DNA from: Oligella urethralis DSM 7531 | GTDB lineage: Bacteria > Pseudomonadota > Gammaproteobacteria > Burkholderiales > Burkholderiaceae_B | Direction of reading: 5' to 3' | DNA: 64,000 nt | Assembly (NCBI RefSeq): GCF_000372065.1 | Contig: NZ_AQVB01000002.1 | Span: forward strand, 142,574 to 206,573 | In this document: piece after piece, positions 27,166-37,284 of the stretch | How positions within the stretch are numbered: position 1 is the stretch's first letter | How the letters are laid out: the number at the start of each line of letters is the position of its first letter | Notes under the pieces: model-generated | What the model saw: the letters and a program-made list of their open reading frames with translations, nothing else | Databases searched by the model: none | What the model was told of the DNA's origin: nothing | Position numbers and translations under genes: made by a program

Positions 27166-27532
27166 TTCTCTTCCTCGTCCAACAGGGATTGCAACTTTTT
27201 TCTGGCGCGTAGCTCCAACATCGCCTCACCATAGGCTTCTTGTAGATCTTTCACCTTACGCTCATATTGCTCTCGAATATCGTGAGGTTTAGCTCGTAGG
27301 GCATTCTCCATGCCCTCAGTGGCCTCCTCAATCCATCCTTCAATCTCAGAGGGTGATAAAGCATAGGTCCGACTGGCTTCCGAAACGGTGGTTTTGCCTT
27401 TAAAAATATCTAAAACTAACGCACTTTTACGCTTGGCTGTCCAACAACGATTCTCTGACTTCATCTCTGTGCTCATGTTCAAATTTTCTCCTTAATATCA
27501 AATTAAGACCTGAGCAGGTTTTGACTGGGTCA
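26990..27532 (-). mobile_element. Truncated IS3-family element, one end only
   Basis: An OrfA and the start of an OrfB lie on the minus strand. The 5' end of the element is probably near 27532, where TGACCCAGTCAAAACC begins, and it has cut off the C-terminal part of the ABC permease gene. The 3' end and the catalytic region are deleted. It is a different IS3 subgroup from the remnant at 24221-25123. Confidence 0.65.
27162..27482 (-). CDS. IS3-family OrfA-like protein
   Basis: The 106-residue protein is an intact OrfA of the kind paired with DGYQVS-type OrfB proteins. It has a helix-turn-helix at about residues 18-55 (KRKSALVLDIFKGKTTVSEA, LSPSEIEGWIEEA) and a C-terminal helical stretch that is probably a leucine zipper. 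In a complete element it would bind the terminal repeats and fuse to OrfB by frameshifting. With OrfB truncated it cannot transpose, though it might still bind IS ends. An AAGGAG precedes the ATG. Confidence 0.75.
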   Translation of the reverse strand: MNMSTEMKSENRCWTAKRKSALVLDIFKGKTTVSEASRTYALSPSEIEGWIEEATEGMENALRAKPHDIREQYERKVKDLQEAYGEAMLELRARKKLQSLLDEEEK

Positions 27533-27926
27533 TTACAGGATCCGCACCAAAATAGGATGCAATTTGAGTGATAAATCCAGCTCGGCTAAAGGCTAAAATA
27601 AATCCATAAACCACAATCAAACCGGAGAAAGTCAGCGGTAGAGAAATCACAAAGAGATTAATAGTACGTCATTTAGCCTTCATATGGCTAAGTGAAATTG
27701 CTACGCAAAACCCGACCACCATTGAGATAAGTGGAGCGGTATTTCCCAGTATCAACGTACCGAGCAGACCCCGATGGAATAGAGGATTATTAAGCACGCG
27801 CTTAAAAGCACCACTGTCTGATACGGCTTCAATCAGGACCACTGTAACCGGCAAAATGAAAAACAGCACAAACAAGATAATGGCAGGAAATGTCAGTATG
27901 CCAAAATGGCGTCGCGAGATTTCCAT
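27533..27926 (-). pseudogene. ABC transporter permease fragment, nonsense codon and truncation
   Basis: The reading frame from 27926 gives MEISRRHFGILTFPAIILFV and a second hydrophobic segment, the N-terminus of a binding-protein-dependent permease (spermidine/putrescine or iron type). At residue 86 a TGA follows SHMKAK, and the same frame continues with RTINLFVISLPLTFSGLIVV and YGFILAFSRAG, clearly the next membrane segments. The IS3 remnant then cuts the gene near 27532. The rest of the transport operon is absent. The gene is dead. Confidence 0.8.
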
Positions 27927-27946
27927 ACCATATTAGTCATACATAC

Positions 27947-27984
27947 AAAAAAACCCGCTAAGCCTTTGTTTTAGCGGGGTTTTT
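27947..27984 (-). terminator. Terminator downstream of tRNA-Ser
   Basis: AAACCCGCTAA (27951-27961) pairs with TTAGCGGGGTTT (27971-27982), with one bulge. T-runs on both sides make it potentially bidirectional. On the minus strand it ends the tRNA-Ser transcript. Confidence 0.85.
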
Positions 27985-28026
27985 ATAAGTTTTTAAGCAA
28001 TTTTAACGTTGCTTGTATAAATTCTT

Positions 28027-28120
28027 TGGCGGGAACGGAGGGATTCGAACCCTCGATACAGGTTTAAGCCCGTATGCTTCCTTAGCAGGGAAGTACCTTC
28101 AGCCTCTCGGTCACGTTCCC
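28027..28120 (-). tRNA. tRNA-Ser (anticodon GCT)
   Basis: The minus strand starts GGGAACGTGACCGAGAGGCT and ends with CGTTCCC, discriminator G and encoded CCA. The anticodon loop reads CCTGCTAAGG, giving GCT, which decodes AGC/AGU. A long variable arm (GCATACGGGCTTAAACCTGT) marks a class II serine tRNA. The T-loop GGTTCGAATC is normal. A terminator follows. Confidence 0.97.
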
Positions 28121-28186
28121 AAAGAATTTATAATTATATAGTTTAATTTTCAGTTTTGCCAGTATTTTGCTGGTTTAGCTTGAAAA

Positions 28187-29452
28187 TTATTCTTCGTCTG
28201 TTGTTTCTTGGTCTAAACCGAAGACTTTATGCAAAGCACGCACGGCCAGTTCCATATATTTATCCTCAATCAGCACAGAGGTTTTAATTTCACTGGTGCT
28301 GATCATTTGGATATTAACCCCTTCTTCTGCTAGGGTGCTAAACATTTTACTGGCTACACCGGCGTGAGAATGCATGCCGATACCAACGATGGATACTTTA
28401 CAAACCTTATCATCGGTGATGACTTCACGCGCATTGACATTTTTTAATACCACCTCGTTAATCACCTTAATCGCTTGTTTAAAGCCGCTGCGATTAACGG
28501 TAAAGGAGAAGTCGGTGGTGCCGTCAACTGATTGGTTTTGAATAATCATATCGACGTCGATATTAGCATCAGCAATGGGGCTGAGAATGCCGGAGGCGAT
28601 ACCTGGACGATCAGGCACCCCTAAGATAGTGATTTTAGCCTCGTCGCGACTAAAGGCAATACCAGAAACAACAGCAGCTTCCATACTTGGATCTTCCTCA
28701 ATAGTAATTAGGGTGCCTGAAACAATCTCCTCTTCAACGGGAATCTCAGGATCAGTTAATGATGATAAAACGCGTAGTGGTACTTTATACTTACCGGCAA
28801 ACTCTACGGCGCGAATTTGTAAGACTTTTGAACCTAAAGAGGCCATCTCCAGCATTTCTTCAAAAGAAATCACATTCATACGACGCGCTTCTGGTACTAC
28901 CCGTGGGTCCGTGGTGTAAACGCCATCTACATCGGTAAAAATTAGGCATTGGTCGGCTTTGATGGCAGCCGCAATCGCAACGGCAGATGTGTCTGAACCA
29001 CCACGACCGAGGGTCGTAATATGGCCTTCTGGGTCAATGCCTTGGAAGCCCGTGACGATCACGACCTTGCCGGCATTTAAGTCATTGAGAATACGCTGAC
29101 CGTCAATCTCCTTGATACGTGCTTTAGTGTATGCACTGTCGGTTTTAACCGGTACTTGCCAGCCAGTGTAGCTGCGGGCATCTACGCCTTGAGCTTGTAA
29201 TGCCAGTGCTAACAGCGCACTACTAGCTTGCTCACCGGTAGCGGCCAACATATCCAACTCACGCGGATCAGGCATATCGGACAGCTCGGCCGCTAAACCT
29301 AAAAGACGATTAGTCTCACCAGCCATGGCGGAGGGCACCACGACCACTTGGTGTCCGGCTCTATGCCACTTGGCAACGCGTTTAGCCACATTTTGAATGC
29401 GTTCGATGGAGCCCATCGAAGTACCGCCGAATTTTTGTACGATTAGGGACAT
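28187..29452 (-). CDS. lysC: Aspartate kinase
   Basis: The 421-residue monofunctional aspartokinase phosphorylates aspartate, the first step towards lysine, threonine and methionine. The kinase domain holds KFGGTS (residues 7-12), TGFQGID and TLGRGGSDTSAVA (about 150-160). Two ACT domains follow (about 265-420; VPDRPGIASGI, SIVGIGMHSHAGVASKM) and mediate feedback inhibition. In this family an internal start can give a separate beta subunit of about 160 residues, which cannot be decided here. The gene stands alone upstream of tRNA-Ser. Confidence 0.97.
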   Translation of the reverse strand: MSLIVQKFGGTSMGSIERIQNVAKRVAKWHRAGHQVVVVPSAMAGETNRLLGLAAELSDMPDPRELDMLAATGEQASSALLALALQAQGVDARSYTGWQVPVKTDSAYTKARIKEIDGQRILNDLNAGKVVIVTGFQGIDPEGHITTLGRGGSDTSAVAIAAAIKADQCLIFTDVDGVYTTDPRVVPEARRMNVISFEEMLEMASLGSKVLQIRAVEFAGKYKVPLRVLSSLTDPEIPVEEEIVSGTLITIEEDPSMEAAVVSGIAFSRDEAKITILGVPDRPGIASGILSPIADANIDVDMIIQNQSVDGTTDFSFTVNRSGFKQAIKVINEVVLKNVNAREVITDDKVCKVSIVGIGMHSHAGVASKMFSTLAEEGVNIQMISTSEIKTSVLIEDKYMELAVRALHKVFGLDQETTDEE

Positions 29453-29706
29453 TTTTAATAATAAAAAAGGTTGAAGAAACAGTTAATATTACCTTAAAAG
29501 TCAGTACTTCTAAGGGATTTTGGTTTAAAAGTCTATAAAAAAACACATCCTACGTCGGTGGACTCAGGCTATGTTGAAGCGCAATATTTTTCCAAGGGTA
29601 AACCCTTAAAAGTCATCAAAATGACGATTATTTAACAATGATAGGAGTATGTTTAGAGGGTAAAGTTATTCATTTCTAAACAATAAAAGCGATTATTTGG
29701 GAGACT

Positions 29707-30609
29707 ATGATGCGTATCGGTTTTATCGGCCTTGGTAATATGGGGGGTCCTATGGCCTTAAATCTTGCGAAAGCAGGTCACGAGCTCACCGTCTTTGATT
29801 TATCTGCAGAGGCGATTGCGCACTTACAGGAAAAGGCACAGATTTCCGTTGCCAACTCACCCGTGGCCTTAGCTGAAGCAGGGCAGGATGTGATTGTCAC
29901 CATGTTACCGGCGGCTGCGCATGTTAAATCAGTTTATCTTGGGGACGATGGGGCTAGCGGTATTATTGCGGCGAGTAAGCCAGGTACGATATTAATCGAC
30001 TCCTCCACTATTGATCCGGGTAGTGCGCGTGAAGTAGCCGAGGTGGCTGAGGCCAAGGGCGTGATTATGCTTGATGCGCCAGTTTCTGGTGGTACCGTTG
30101 GAGCTCAAAATGCTACTTTAACCTTTATGGTCGGTGGTAGCGAAGCGGGTTTTGCCAAGGCAAAGTCGATTTTAGAAGCGATGGGTAAAAATATTGTTTA
30201 TTGCGGCGAGCATGGCAATGGTCAGGTGGCTAAAGTAGCCAATAATATGCTCCTTGGCATTAGTATGATTGGTGTGGCTGAAGCCATGAACTTGGGTGTT
30301 AAGCTCGGGATGGATCCAAAGATCTTGGCCGGTATTATTAATACTTCCTCAGGACGTTGCTGGAGCTCTGAAGTGAATAATCCATGGCCGGGTGTGATTG
30401 AAACCGCACCGGCAGGTCGTGATTATCAGGGTGGCTTTTTTACGGATCTGATGCTAAAAGATATGGGTTTGGCCTTAGAGGCGGCTGCTCAAAGTGAGAG
30501 TGCCGTACCGATGGGTAGTTTAGCGCACACCCTGTATAAGGAATCGAGCGAAGCGGGTAATGGTCGCAGCGATTTTTCTTCAATCATAAAGCATATTCAG
30601 AGTAAATAA
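29707..30609 (+). CDS. mmsB: 3-hydroxyisobutyrate dehydrogenase
   Basis: The 300-residue enzyme oxidises 3-hydroxyisobutyrate to methylmalonate semialdehyde with NAD in valine breakdown. The N-terminal Rossmann motif is IGFIGLGNMGGPMALNLAKAG. The substrate motif DAPVSGGTVGA lies near residue 120. The catalytic lysine is in GQVAKVANNMLLG (Lys about residue 171). It is nine bases upstream of an acyl-CoA dehydrogenase, matching valine-catabolic operons. GGGAG precedes the ATG; a second ATG follows at once and would shorten the protein by one residue. Confidence 0.93.
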   Translation: MMRIGFIGLGNMGGPMALNLAKAGHELTVFDLSAEAIAHLQEKAQISVANSPVALAEAGQDVIVTMLPAAAHVKSVYLGDDGASGIIAASKPGTILIDSSTIDPGSAREVAEVAEAKGVIMLDAPVSGGTVGAQNATLTFMVGGSEAGFAKAKSILEAMGKNIVYCGEHGNGQVAKVANNMLLGISMIGVAEAMNLGVKLGMDPKILAGIINTSSGRCWSSEVNNPWPGVIETAPAGRDYQGGFFTDLMLKDMGLALEAAAQSESAVPMGSLAHTLYKESSEAGNGRSDFSSIIKHIQSK

Positions 30610-30618
30610 GGGTGGACA

Positions 30619-31761
30619 ATGTTTAATACAACGTTAAGCGAAGACCATATCATGATGCGCGATATGGCGCGCGATTTTGCTCAAAATGAAATTGCGCCTA
30701 AGGCACTAGCGTGGGAAGAGGCGCATTGGTTAGGTGATGATGTCATTCAGCAAATGGGTGAGTTAGGCTTTTTAGGCATGGTTGTGCCCGAAGAGTACGG
30801 CGGCACCTACAGTGATTACATTGCTTATGCCTTGGTGATAGAGGAGATTGCTGCTGCCGATGCGGCCATGGCGACGATGATGAGTGTACACAGCTCGGTC
30901 GGTTGTGGCACCATTTTAAATAGCGGCAGTGAGGAGCAAAAGCGTGAATGGTTACCGCGTATGTGCACTGGTGAGATTATTGGTGCTTTTTGCCTAACCG
31001 AGCCACAGGCGGGATCTGAAGCGCATAATCTTAAAACCCGCGCCGAGCGTGTGGGTGATAAATGGGTCTTAAACGGTAGCAAGCAGTTTGTGACGAATGG
31101 TAAGCGTGCCGGTGTGGCTAATGTTTTTGCCGTGACTGATCCGTCTCAGGGTAAGCGCGGCATTAGTGCCTTTATTGTGCCGACGGACAATCCTGGCTAT
31201 CAGGTAACGCGAGTTGAGGATAAACTCGGCATCAAGGCCTCTGATACCTGCGCTGTGAGCTTGGATAATTGTGAATTATCGGCTGATATGATCTTAGGCG
31301 AAGAGGGTAGAGGGCTTGCGATTGCGCTATCGAATTTGGAAAATGGCCGTATCGGTATTGCAGCGCAAGCTGTAGGGATTGCGCGTGCCGCTTTAGATGC
31401 CGCAGTCCAATACGCCAATGAGCGCGAGCAATTTGGTAAACCCTTGACGCAGCATCCAAGCATTGCCGATAAATTGGCAAATATGGCGACCATGGTTAAT
31501 GCAGCACGTCTATTAACCTTGCATGCGGCCAGCATGAAGTCGCAAAATCTACCTTGTTTATCGGAGGCTTCGCAGGCCAAGCTTTACGCTTCAGAAATCG
31601 CAGAAAAGGTATGTAGCGAAGCGATACAGATTCATGGTGGTTATGGCTATTTATCTGATTATTTAGTTCAAAAATACTACCGTGATGCGCGTATCACGCA
31701 GATCTATGAGGGCACGAGTGAGATTCAGCGCCTGATTATTGCGCGTGGTCTTGGTGCTTAG
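30619..31761 (+). CDS. Acyl-CoA dehydrogenase (isobutyryl-CoA dehydrogenase-like)
   Basis: The 380-residue flavoprotein has the standard acyl-CoA dehydrogenase layout. The flavin-binding [13 protein letters not shown] lies near residue 130, the middle beta domain follows, and the helical C-terminal domain contains [18 protein letters not shown] with the catalytic Glu near residue 366. It oxidises a branched or short acyl-CoA and passes electrons to ETF. Pairing with mmsB points to isobutyryl-CoA in valine catabolism, which is inference. A strong terminator follows. Confidence 0.92.
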   Translation: MFNTTLSEDHIMMRDMARDFAQNEIAPKALAWEEAHWLGDDVIQQMGELGFLGMVVPEEYGGTYSDYIAYALVIEEIAAADAAMATMMSVHSSVGCGTILNSGSEEQKREWLPRMCTGEIIGAFCLTEPQAGSEAHNLKTRAERVGDKWVLNGSKQFVTNGKRAGVANVFAVTDPSQGKRGISAFIVPTDNPGYQVTRVEDKLGIKASDTCAVSLDNCELSADMILGEEGRGLAIALSNLENGRIGIAAQAVGIARAALDAAVQYANEREQFGKPLTQHPSIADKLANMATMVNAARLLTLHAASMKSQNLPCLSEASQAKLYASEIAEKVCSEAIQIHGGYGYLSDYLVQKYYRDARITQIYEGTSEIQRLIIARGLGA

Positions 31762-31779
31762 CTAGCGATTGTGTGATTG

Positions 31780-31821
31780 AGCCAAAAAATAACCCCCATT
31801 CTTGGGGGTTATTTTTTGGCT
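31780..31821. terminator. Strong bidirectional terminator
   Basis: AGCCAAAAAATAACCCCC and its exact complement form an 18-bp stem around ATTCTT. T- and A-rich arms serve both the mmsB operon and the convergent DUF533 gene. Confidence 0.93.
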
Positions 31822-31867
31822 AATGCGCGTATGTATCAAATAAAACACACGCTGAGCGCTGATGGCA

Positions 31868-32641
31868 TTAGGCCGTCTGCTGTTTTAACTCACGCTCAAG
31901 CTCAGCCTTTAGAGCCTCCGTGATACTTAATTGACGAGCTAATTCGTCTAAGTAACTACGTTCCATAAAATTAGGCTCATTAATCACCGCAAGGCTTAAG
32001 GCATATACCTGACTGGCAATGGCCGGGGAGTCAACGTACTGAGCCACTTCCTTAGGATCCACAGCTGCATTGAGTAAACTGCTAATCCAGGCCTTTTCGT
32101 CGGCTGTACTGACACCCTGAGTTTGTTGTTCAATCAGCTCCTGCTCGGCTGGGTCAATCTGACCGTCCGCACGGGCAGCTAGGATAATGGCAGCAATTAA
32201 GGCGCGGCTGCTTTGCTCCTGTGTTTGTTGGTCAAGTTCAGTAATATCCTGACCTTCGGGGGTATTAGCAAACCAAGGTCCAGCATCTGCTACTTTAAGC
32301 GCACCTTGTTGCTGTTGTTGCCAACGCTGATAGGCACGAAATGCCACGGTACCTAAGGCCGCTAAACCGCCGAGCTTTGACATATTGCTGTTGTTTCGAC
32401 GACCGAGCAAAATAGCTAAGGCCCCTGCACCGAGTGCGATTTGATCGTTTTTAGAAAAAAGACCAGTATCATCAGCACGGCCAGTGCTCGCTTTATCACT
32501 ACGACCAATGCCGTCCTTAAGCTGACCGAGAATGCTATCGGCGATACCACCTAAAGCACCCTGACTGCTTGAACGCTGCTTGCCAGAAGGGTTGCTGCTG
32601 ATATCACCGACAATGTTTTGAAGAATATTAATAAGGCTCAT
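31868..32641 (-). CDS. DUF533/TerB-like inner-membrane-associated protein (YebE family)
   Basis: The 257-residue product has a Ser/Gly-rich N-terminus. A short hydrophobic, glycine-rich part is centred near residue 75 (IALGAGALAILLGRR). A C-terminal TerB-like helical domain covers about residues 140-250 (SRALIAAIILAARADGQIDP, then EQELIEQQT). The last part matches the acidic metal-binding helix pair of TerB-type domains. YebE proteins are often induced by envelope stress; the function is not established. It lies 20 bases after efp on the same strand and may be cotranscribed. Confidence 0.85.
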   Translation of the reverse strand: MSLINILQNIVGDISSNPSGKQRSSSQGALGGIADSILGQLKDGIGRSDKASTGRADDTGLFSKNDQIALGAGALAILLGRRNNSNMSKLGGLAALGTVAFRAYQRWQQQQQGALKVADAGPWFANTPEGQDITELDQQTQEQSSRALIAAIILAARADGQIDPAEQELIEQQTQGVSTADEKAWISSLLNAAVDPKEVAQYVDSPAIASQVYALSLAVINEPNFMERSYLDELARQLSITEALKAELERELKQQTA

Positions 32642-32661
32642 GGAGAAATCCTATAGGTTAA

Positions 32662-33216
32662 TTACACGCGACTGCGGTATTCCCAAGTGCGTGTGTCGAT
32701 TTCGATTTTGTCGCCGATATTGCAGAAAGCAGGTACCGAGATCTCAAACTGATCGTTGATGCGCGCAGGCTTCATCACTTTACCGGAGGTATCACCCTTG
32801 ACCGCGGGCTCAGTGTAAACGATTTCACGAACAATGGTGGTAGGTAGCTCAACAGAAATAGGGCGCTCTTCGTAGAAAATCACTTCAACTTCCATGCCTT
32901 CTTCAAGTACCTGAATGGCATCACCCATACTTTCCTGCTCAACCTCGTATTGATTATACTCTTCGTCCATAAAGACATACATCGGGTCCGAAAAATAAGA
33001 ATAAGTACATTCCTTCTTATCTAGCATGACTACTTCAAACTTTTCATCTGCTTTGTAAACCGCCTCACTGGCTGAGCCTGTTAAGAGGTTTTTGAATCTG
33101 AACTTAACAACGGCAGCGTTACGGCCTGATTTGTTATATTCTGTTTTTTGTACGACGAGTGGTTGGCCGTCAACCATGGCAACGTTACCGACGCGCAAAT
33201 CCTGTGCGTTTTTCAT
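32662..33216 (-). CDS. efp: Translation elongation factor P, rhamnosylated type
   Basis: The 184-residue protein relieves ribosome stalling at polyproline stretches. Three beta-barrel domains are evident (about residues 1-63, 66-127, 130-184). The tip of the first domain is [11 protein letters not shown], with arginine at position 32 in place of the usual lysine. That arginine is the site rhamnosylated by EarP, whose gene lies just upstream. The family ending [10 protein letters not shown] is intact. Arg32 plus adjacent earP places it in the arginine-type EF-P group of beta- and some gammaproteobacteria. Confidence 0.97.
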   Translation of the reverse strand: MKNAQDLRVGNVAMVDGQPLVVQKTEYNKSGRNAAVVKFRFKNLLTGSASEAVYKADEKFEVVMLDKKECTYSYFSDPMYVFMDEEYNQYEVEQESMGDAIQVLEEGMEVEVIFYEERPISVELPTTIVREIVYTEPAVKGDTSGKVMKPARINDQFEISVPAFCNIGDKIEIDTRTWEYRSRV

Positions 33217-33324
33217 TGTAAAAAATCTCCGATTGGATAGCTAAGTGTGAGCTAATCACGGCAGTCTGTGTGCCGCCACATATCACACCTAGTATATAGA
33301 TGGTTATAAAGTTCACCCTTTATT

Positions 33325-34422
33325 TTAGCTTTTTTTAGCGCAGTCTTCATAAAAATTCAAAATTTGCTGTGACAAGTCGGGTAATAAGCTCAAACGCTTA
33401 CTTAGGGCTGCTTGAAAGTCTTGCCAAACAAGTCGCGCTGAGTTATCAAAGGCATGGCCTTGCAATTGCTGGATAAGTGCTTCTTGTGCTTGGTTTTGAT
33501 TCCACAAGCGATGTAATTGTCGCAGCCATTCCGGTGCCTGTATCGTGTCCAACCAAGCCTCCAGTTTCACCATATGATGAGCTTCAGCTTGTGGATAAAT
33601 ATGCCACAGCATCGGTTTTGCAGCCCAATGAGCTTGTACAAAGCTGTCTTCACCGCGGATGAAGTTGATATCCGCCACTTGTAGTAACTGCTCATAATCA
33701 CGCTGTACGATAAAATCAATTCGCTCTATATGGGCTTGGGAATTTAAGCGCTTAGCTAATGTCTCCAATTGCGGTGCCACCGACTCTGCAACGATGATCA
33801 TCACCTCCGGTGTATTAGTTAGCGCCCTTAGTAGCGCTTCCAGCGGTGCATGCGGGTAGCAAAAGAGATTAATTAGCAGTGGTTTTTTTTCTTCATAGTA
33901 GGCAGCGCCAGCAGGGGATAGCAGCGTGTTTAAAAAAGCGGCAGCGCTGTCCTTAAGACCTTGCTGTAAGCGTAAAAGACCGCCAGTTTTTTCGCTAAAG
34001 CCCGGGAAGAAAAAGTATTTAGGTACCCCATTGGGCTGGATTGAGGGTTGTAGGTGGTAGCCTTCAACCCAGGGTTCCGCACTTAAATACTCCAGATTTA
34101 ACCAGCAACGGGTCTTGCCTTTCATCGCCTCTTGGTAGCTGGTGGGTAAGTCACAGGCAAAGGCTTCAATCACTAGATCGGCCGCTTGCCAGCAATCAAT
34201 GTGTGGATGCCAATGTCTAATTTCTATCGTTTTCAGGAATTGTTGCGCGAGTTTAGGGTTAAGCTCCGGTTCGATTTTATTAAAACTCTTTAAATCATCA
34301 ACCCATAGTCGGATCTGATAGCTTGTCGGAAAACTTTGAGCCAAACGCCAACAAACGCCGATATCACCGAAGTTATCAATCACACGACAAAAAATATCAA
34401 TGGTGCTAGTTTTTAAATTCAC
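33325..34422 (-). CDS. earP: EF-P arginine rhamnosyltransferase
   Basis: The 365-residue protein transfers rhamnose from dTDP-rhamnose to Arg32 of EF-P. The N-terminus holds DIFCRVIDNFGDIGVCWRLA (residues about 9-28) with the catalytic aspartates. The C-terminal donor-binding domain has FIRGEDSFVQAHWAAKPMLW near residue 255, including the Arg-Gly-Glu-Asp-Ser motif. Its fold is GT-B and its length agrees with known EarP (about 375). It lies upstream of efp on the same strand with a 108-base gap, so efp may also have its own promoter. The dTDP-rhamnose genes are not in the window. Confidence 0.96.
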   Translation of the reverse strand: MNLKTSTIDIFCRVIDNFGDIGVCWRLAQSFPTSYQIRLWVDDLKSFNKIEPELNPKLAQQFLKTIEIRHWHPHIDCWQAADLVIEAFACDLPTSYQEAMKGKTRCWLNLEYLSAEPWVEGYHLQPSIQPNGVPKYFFFPGFSEKTGGLLRLQQGLKDSAAAFLNTLLSPAGAAYYEEKKPLLINLFCYPHAPLEALLRALTNTPEVMIIVAESVAPQLETLAKRLNSQAHIERIDFIVQRDYEQLLQVADINFIRGEDSFVQAHWAAKPMLWHIYPQAEAHHMVKLEAWLDTIQAPEWLRQLHRLWNQNQAQEALIQQLQGHAFDNSARLVWQDFQAALSKRLSLLPDLSQQILNFYEDCAKKS

Positions 34423-34441
34423 AATCTTCCAGAATAAGGTG

Positions 34442-34475
34442 TAGGGCCTCGAACTATCCTGAGATCGAGGCCCTA
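34442..34475 (-). terminator. Stem-loop between acnA and earP
   Basis: TAGGGCCTCGA (34442-34452) pairs exactly with TCGAGGCCCTA (34465-34475) around a 12-base loop. It follows the acnA stop. No U-run follows, so it may terminate weakly or protect the mRNA end. Confidence 0.55.
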
Positions 34476-34494
34476 TGATTAACTCTATGCAGCG

Positions 34495-37209
34495 CTAAGC
34501 GCTATTGGCTTGAGCCAATAAATTGCGTAGTACATATGGCAAAATACCGCCATGCTCGTAGTACTCAACCTCGATTGGCGTATCAATTCGAAGGAGTAAG
34601 TTCACATCCTGCGAGCTACCGTCCTCACGGTGAATCGTTAGAGTGACCTCCTGCTGTGGTTTAATGCCATTTTCCAAGCCGCTAATATCATAGCGTTCAT
34701 TACCGGTGATGCCTAGACTCTCAACAGAGTCTTCGCCTTGGAATTGTAGTGGTAATACGCCCATACCCACGAGGTTGCTGCGGTGAATACGCTCATAGCT
34801 GCGGGTTATCACGGCCTTAACACCGAGTAGGTAGGTACCCTTGGCAGCCCAGTCACGGGAGGAGCCCGTACCATATTCCTTGCCGCCGAAGATCACCGTA
34901 GGCACCCCATCCGATAGGTAGCGCATGGCGGCGTTATAAATAGGCATTTGTGCGCCACTTGGTTTATGAATGGTATCCCCACCCTCATAAAGCGTACCGT
35001 TAGCTAGCGGCGGAATCATCAAGTTTTTGATGCGGACGTTAGCAAAGGTGCCGCGCATCATAATTTCATGGTTGCCGCGGCGTGAGCCGTAACTGTTAAA
35101 GTCGGGCTTTTGGACGTGATGTTCCTTAAGCCAGAGACCTGCTGGTGAGGACTCGGCAATAGCGCCCGCAGGTGAAATATGATCGGTTGTCACTGAATCA
35201 CCGAAGATACCTAAAGCGCGCGCTCCTTTGATGCTCGGCATGGGCGCTGGCGTCATGGAGAAGTTATCGAAAAAGGGTGGCTCGGCAATATAGGTGGATT
35301 CAGGCCAGTTATACACATCACCGCTCACCCCCTTGATGTTATCCCATAGCTTGCCCGGATGACTTTTAACCTGGGCATAGTTATCACGATAAGCTTCAGG
35401 GTTCATGGCATAACTGACTAAGCTTTGCACCTCTTCATTGCTTGGCCAAATATCTTTTAAGTAGACTGGGCCATTAGTTCCAATGCCGATAGTCTCATTG
35501 TAAAGATCACAACGAATGGTACCAGCTAAGGCATAGGCTACCACTAATGGTGGTGAGGCGAGGAAGTTAGCCTTGATATTCGGGTGGATACGTGCTTCAA
35601 AATTACGGTTACCCGATAGTATGGCAGAACAGATCAGTTCATGTTCAGTGATGGCCTGATTTAGTTCAACGCTTAAGTCGCCGGCGTTACCAATACAGGT
35701 AGTACAACCATAGGCAGCGACATCAAAACCGAGTTGCTCTAAATAGCTGAGTAAACCGGTTTCGCTTAAATAGCGTGTCACCACACGAGAACCAGGTGCC
35801 AGTGAGGTTTTAATTCTTGGGTTAACTCGTAGACCCAGTTCAACTGCTTTTTTGGCCACTAAGCCTGCCGCAATCAAAACGCTCGGGTTGGAAGTGTTGG
35901 TACAAGAGGTGATGGCGGCAATCAGGATATCGCCATTTTTTATGGTTGCACCAGTCTCGCCCGCTAGCGGGTAGGGCTGAGTGAGCGTCGCGGACTCTTT
36001 ATTAAAACCGCCTTTAGCCGCTGGCATTGAAAATAGATGGTGAAAGGTAGACTTAAGCTCAGTCAGCTTAATTAAATCCTGAGGGCGCTTAGGGCCAGCC
36101 ACAGAAGGTACAATGGTGCTGAGGTCAAGCGTTAACAGCGTGGTGTAGTCAATATCAGCTGCTGCTGGAACCCCGAACATTTCTTGTGCAGCGAAGTAGG
36201 CTCTAAGGGCATCGACCTCTGCCTCAGTACGTCCAGTGCCTTTGAAGTAATCAATGGTTTTTTCGTCGACTGGGAAAAAGCCCATGGTTGCACCATATTC
36301 CGGCGCCATATTGGCAATGGTGGCTCGGTCAGGTACGCTTAAACTGGCGGTGCCCTCACCACAAAACTCAACGAACTTACCCACCACATTATGAGCGCGC
36401 AGCATATTTGTCACGGTTAGGACAAGATCGGTTGCAGTGACGCCGGGGTTAAGCTCACCCCTTAGCTCCACCCCAATCACATCCGGCGTCAGGATATAGA
36501 CTGGTTGACCCAGCATTGCCGCTTCCGCCTCAATGCCACCAACACCCCAAGCAACCACGCCGATGCCGTTGATCATGGTGGTATGGCTATCAGTACCCAC
36601 TAAACTATCGGGGTAGTAGACATCGTTTTGGTCCTTATAAACACCGCGGGCGAGGTACTCAAGATTCACTTGATGCACAATCCCAAAGCCCGGCGGCACC
36701 ACGCCAAAGGTATCAAAGGCCTGCATACCCCATTTCATAAACTCATACCGTTCACGATTACGCTCAAACTCGACCTTCATATTGAGATCAAGCGCATCCT
36801 TGGTGCCAAAGTAATCAATCATCACCGAATGGTCGACCACGAGGTCTACGGGTACCATGGGTTCGATTAGCTTAGGGGAATGACCGTTTTTTTGAGCAAC
36901 GCCACGCATGGCGGCAATGTCGGCTAAGAGTGGCACACCAGTAAAATCCTGGAGTACGACGCGGGCCACTACAAAGGGAATCTCATCAAGCCGTTTAGCC
37001 TGCGGCTGCCAATGAGCCAATTGCTTAACATGTGCGTCGGTGATGCGCTTACCGTCATGATTGCGCAGCACCGATTCAAGCACGATACGGATGGAGTGGG
37101 GTAGTCGATTGACTTCCGCACCCAGTAACTTGCCTAGTTCGGGCAAAGAATAATAGGCGCCTTGTGCATGTTGAAGCTCAAGGCGTTTTAGGGTGTTGCT
37201 ATATACCAT
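34495..37209 (-). CDS. acnA: Aconitate hydratase A
   Basis: The 904-residue enzyme interconverts citrate and isocitrate through an iron-sulfur cluster. The cluster cysteines are in [17 protein letters not shown] (about residue 440) and [14 protein letters not shown] (about 505-520). The swivel domain follows near residue 690, with [20 protein letters not shown] containing the substrate-binding arginines. Length and order match AcnA/IRP1-type enzymes. It stands apart from acnB, which belongs to a different aconitase class, so the cell has both. No copy of the GntR-type operator is seen upstream. Confidence 0.97.
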   Translation of the reverse strand: MVYSNTLKRLELQHAQGAYYSLPELGKLLGAEVNRLPHSIRIVLESVLRNHDGKRITDAHVKQLAHWQPQAKRLDEIPFVVARVVLQDFTGVPLLADIAAMRGVAQKNGHSPKLIEPMVPVDLVVDHSVMIDYFGTKDALDLNMKVEFERNRERYEFMKWGMQAFDTFGVVPPGFGIVHQVNLEYLARGVYKDQNDVYYPDSLVGTDSHTTMINGIGVVAWGVGGIEAEAAMLGQPVYILTPDVIGVELRGELNPGVTATDLVLTVTNMLRAHNVVGKFVEFCGEGTASLSVPDRATIANMAPEYGATMGFFPVDEKTIDYFKGTGRTEAEVDALRAYFAAQEMFGVPAAADIDYTTLLTLDLSTIVPSVAGPKRPQDLIKLTELKSTFHHLFSMPAAKGGFNKESATLTQPYPLAGETGATIKNGDILIAAITSCTNTSNPSVLIAAGLVAKKAVELGLRVNPRIKTSLAPGSRVVTRYLSETGLLSYLEQLGFDVAAYGCTTCIGNAGDLSVELNQAITEHELICSAILSGNRNFEARIHPNIKANFLASPPLVVAYALAGTIRCDLYNETIGIGTNGPVYLKDIWPSNEEVQSLVSYAMNPEAYRDNYAQVKSHPGKLWDNIKGVSGDVYNWPESTYIAEPPFFDNFSMTPAPMPSIKGARALGIFGDSVTTDHISPAGAIAESSPAGLWLKEHHVQKPDFNSYGSRRGNHEIMMRGTFANVRIKNLMIPPLANGTLYEGGDTIHKPSGAQMPIYNAAMRYLSDGVPTVIFGGKEYGTGSSRDWAAKGTYLLGVKAVITRSYERIHRSNLVGMGVLPLQFQGEDSVESLGITGNERYDISGLENGIKPQQEVTLTIHREDGSSQDVNLLLRIDTPIEVEYYEHGGILPYVLRNLLAQANSA

Positions 37210-37284
37210 GTCCTAACTCCTTTGTTTCTATGAATACTATCGTCAAAGTTTGCAAAAGAGCCTAAGACATTGAGCTTAGGAATA

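Noticed and set aside
5516-27671. UGA reassigned to tryptophan
   Set aside because: Several pseudogenes have TGA at Trp positions, but TGA also ends intact genes such as the TetR regulator, and core genes use TGG for Trp.
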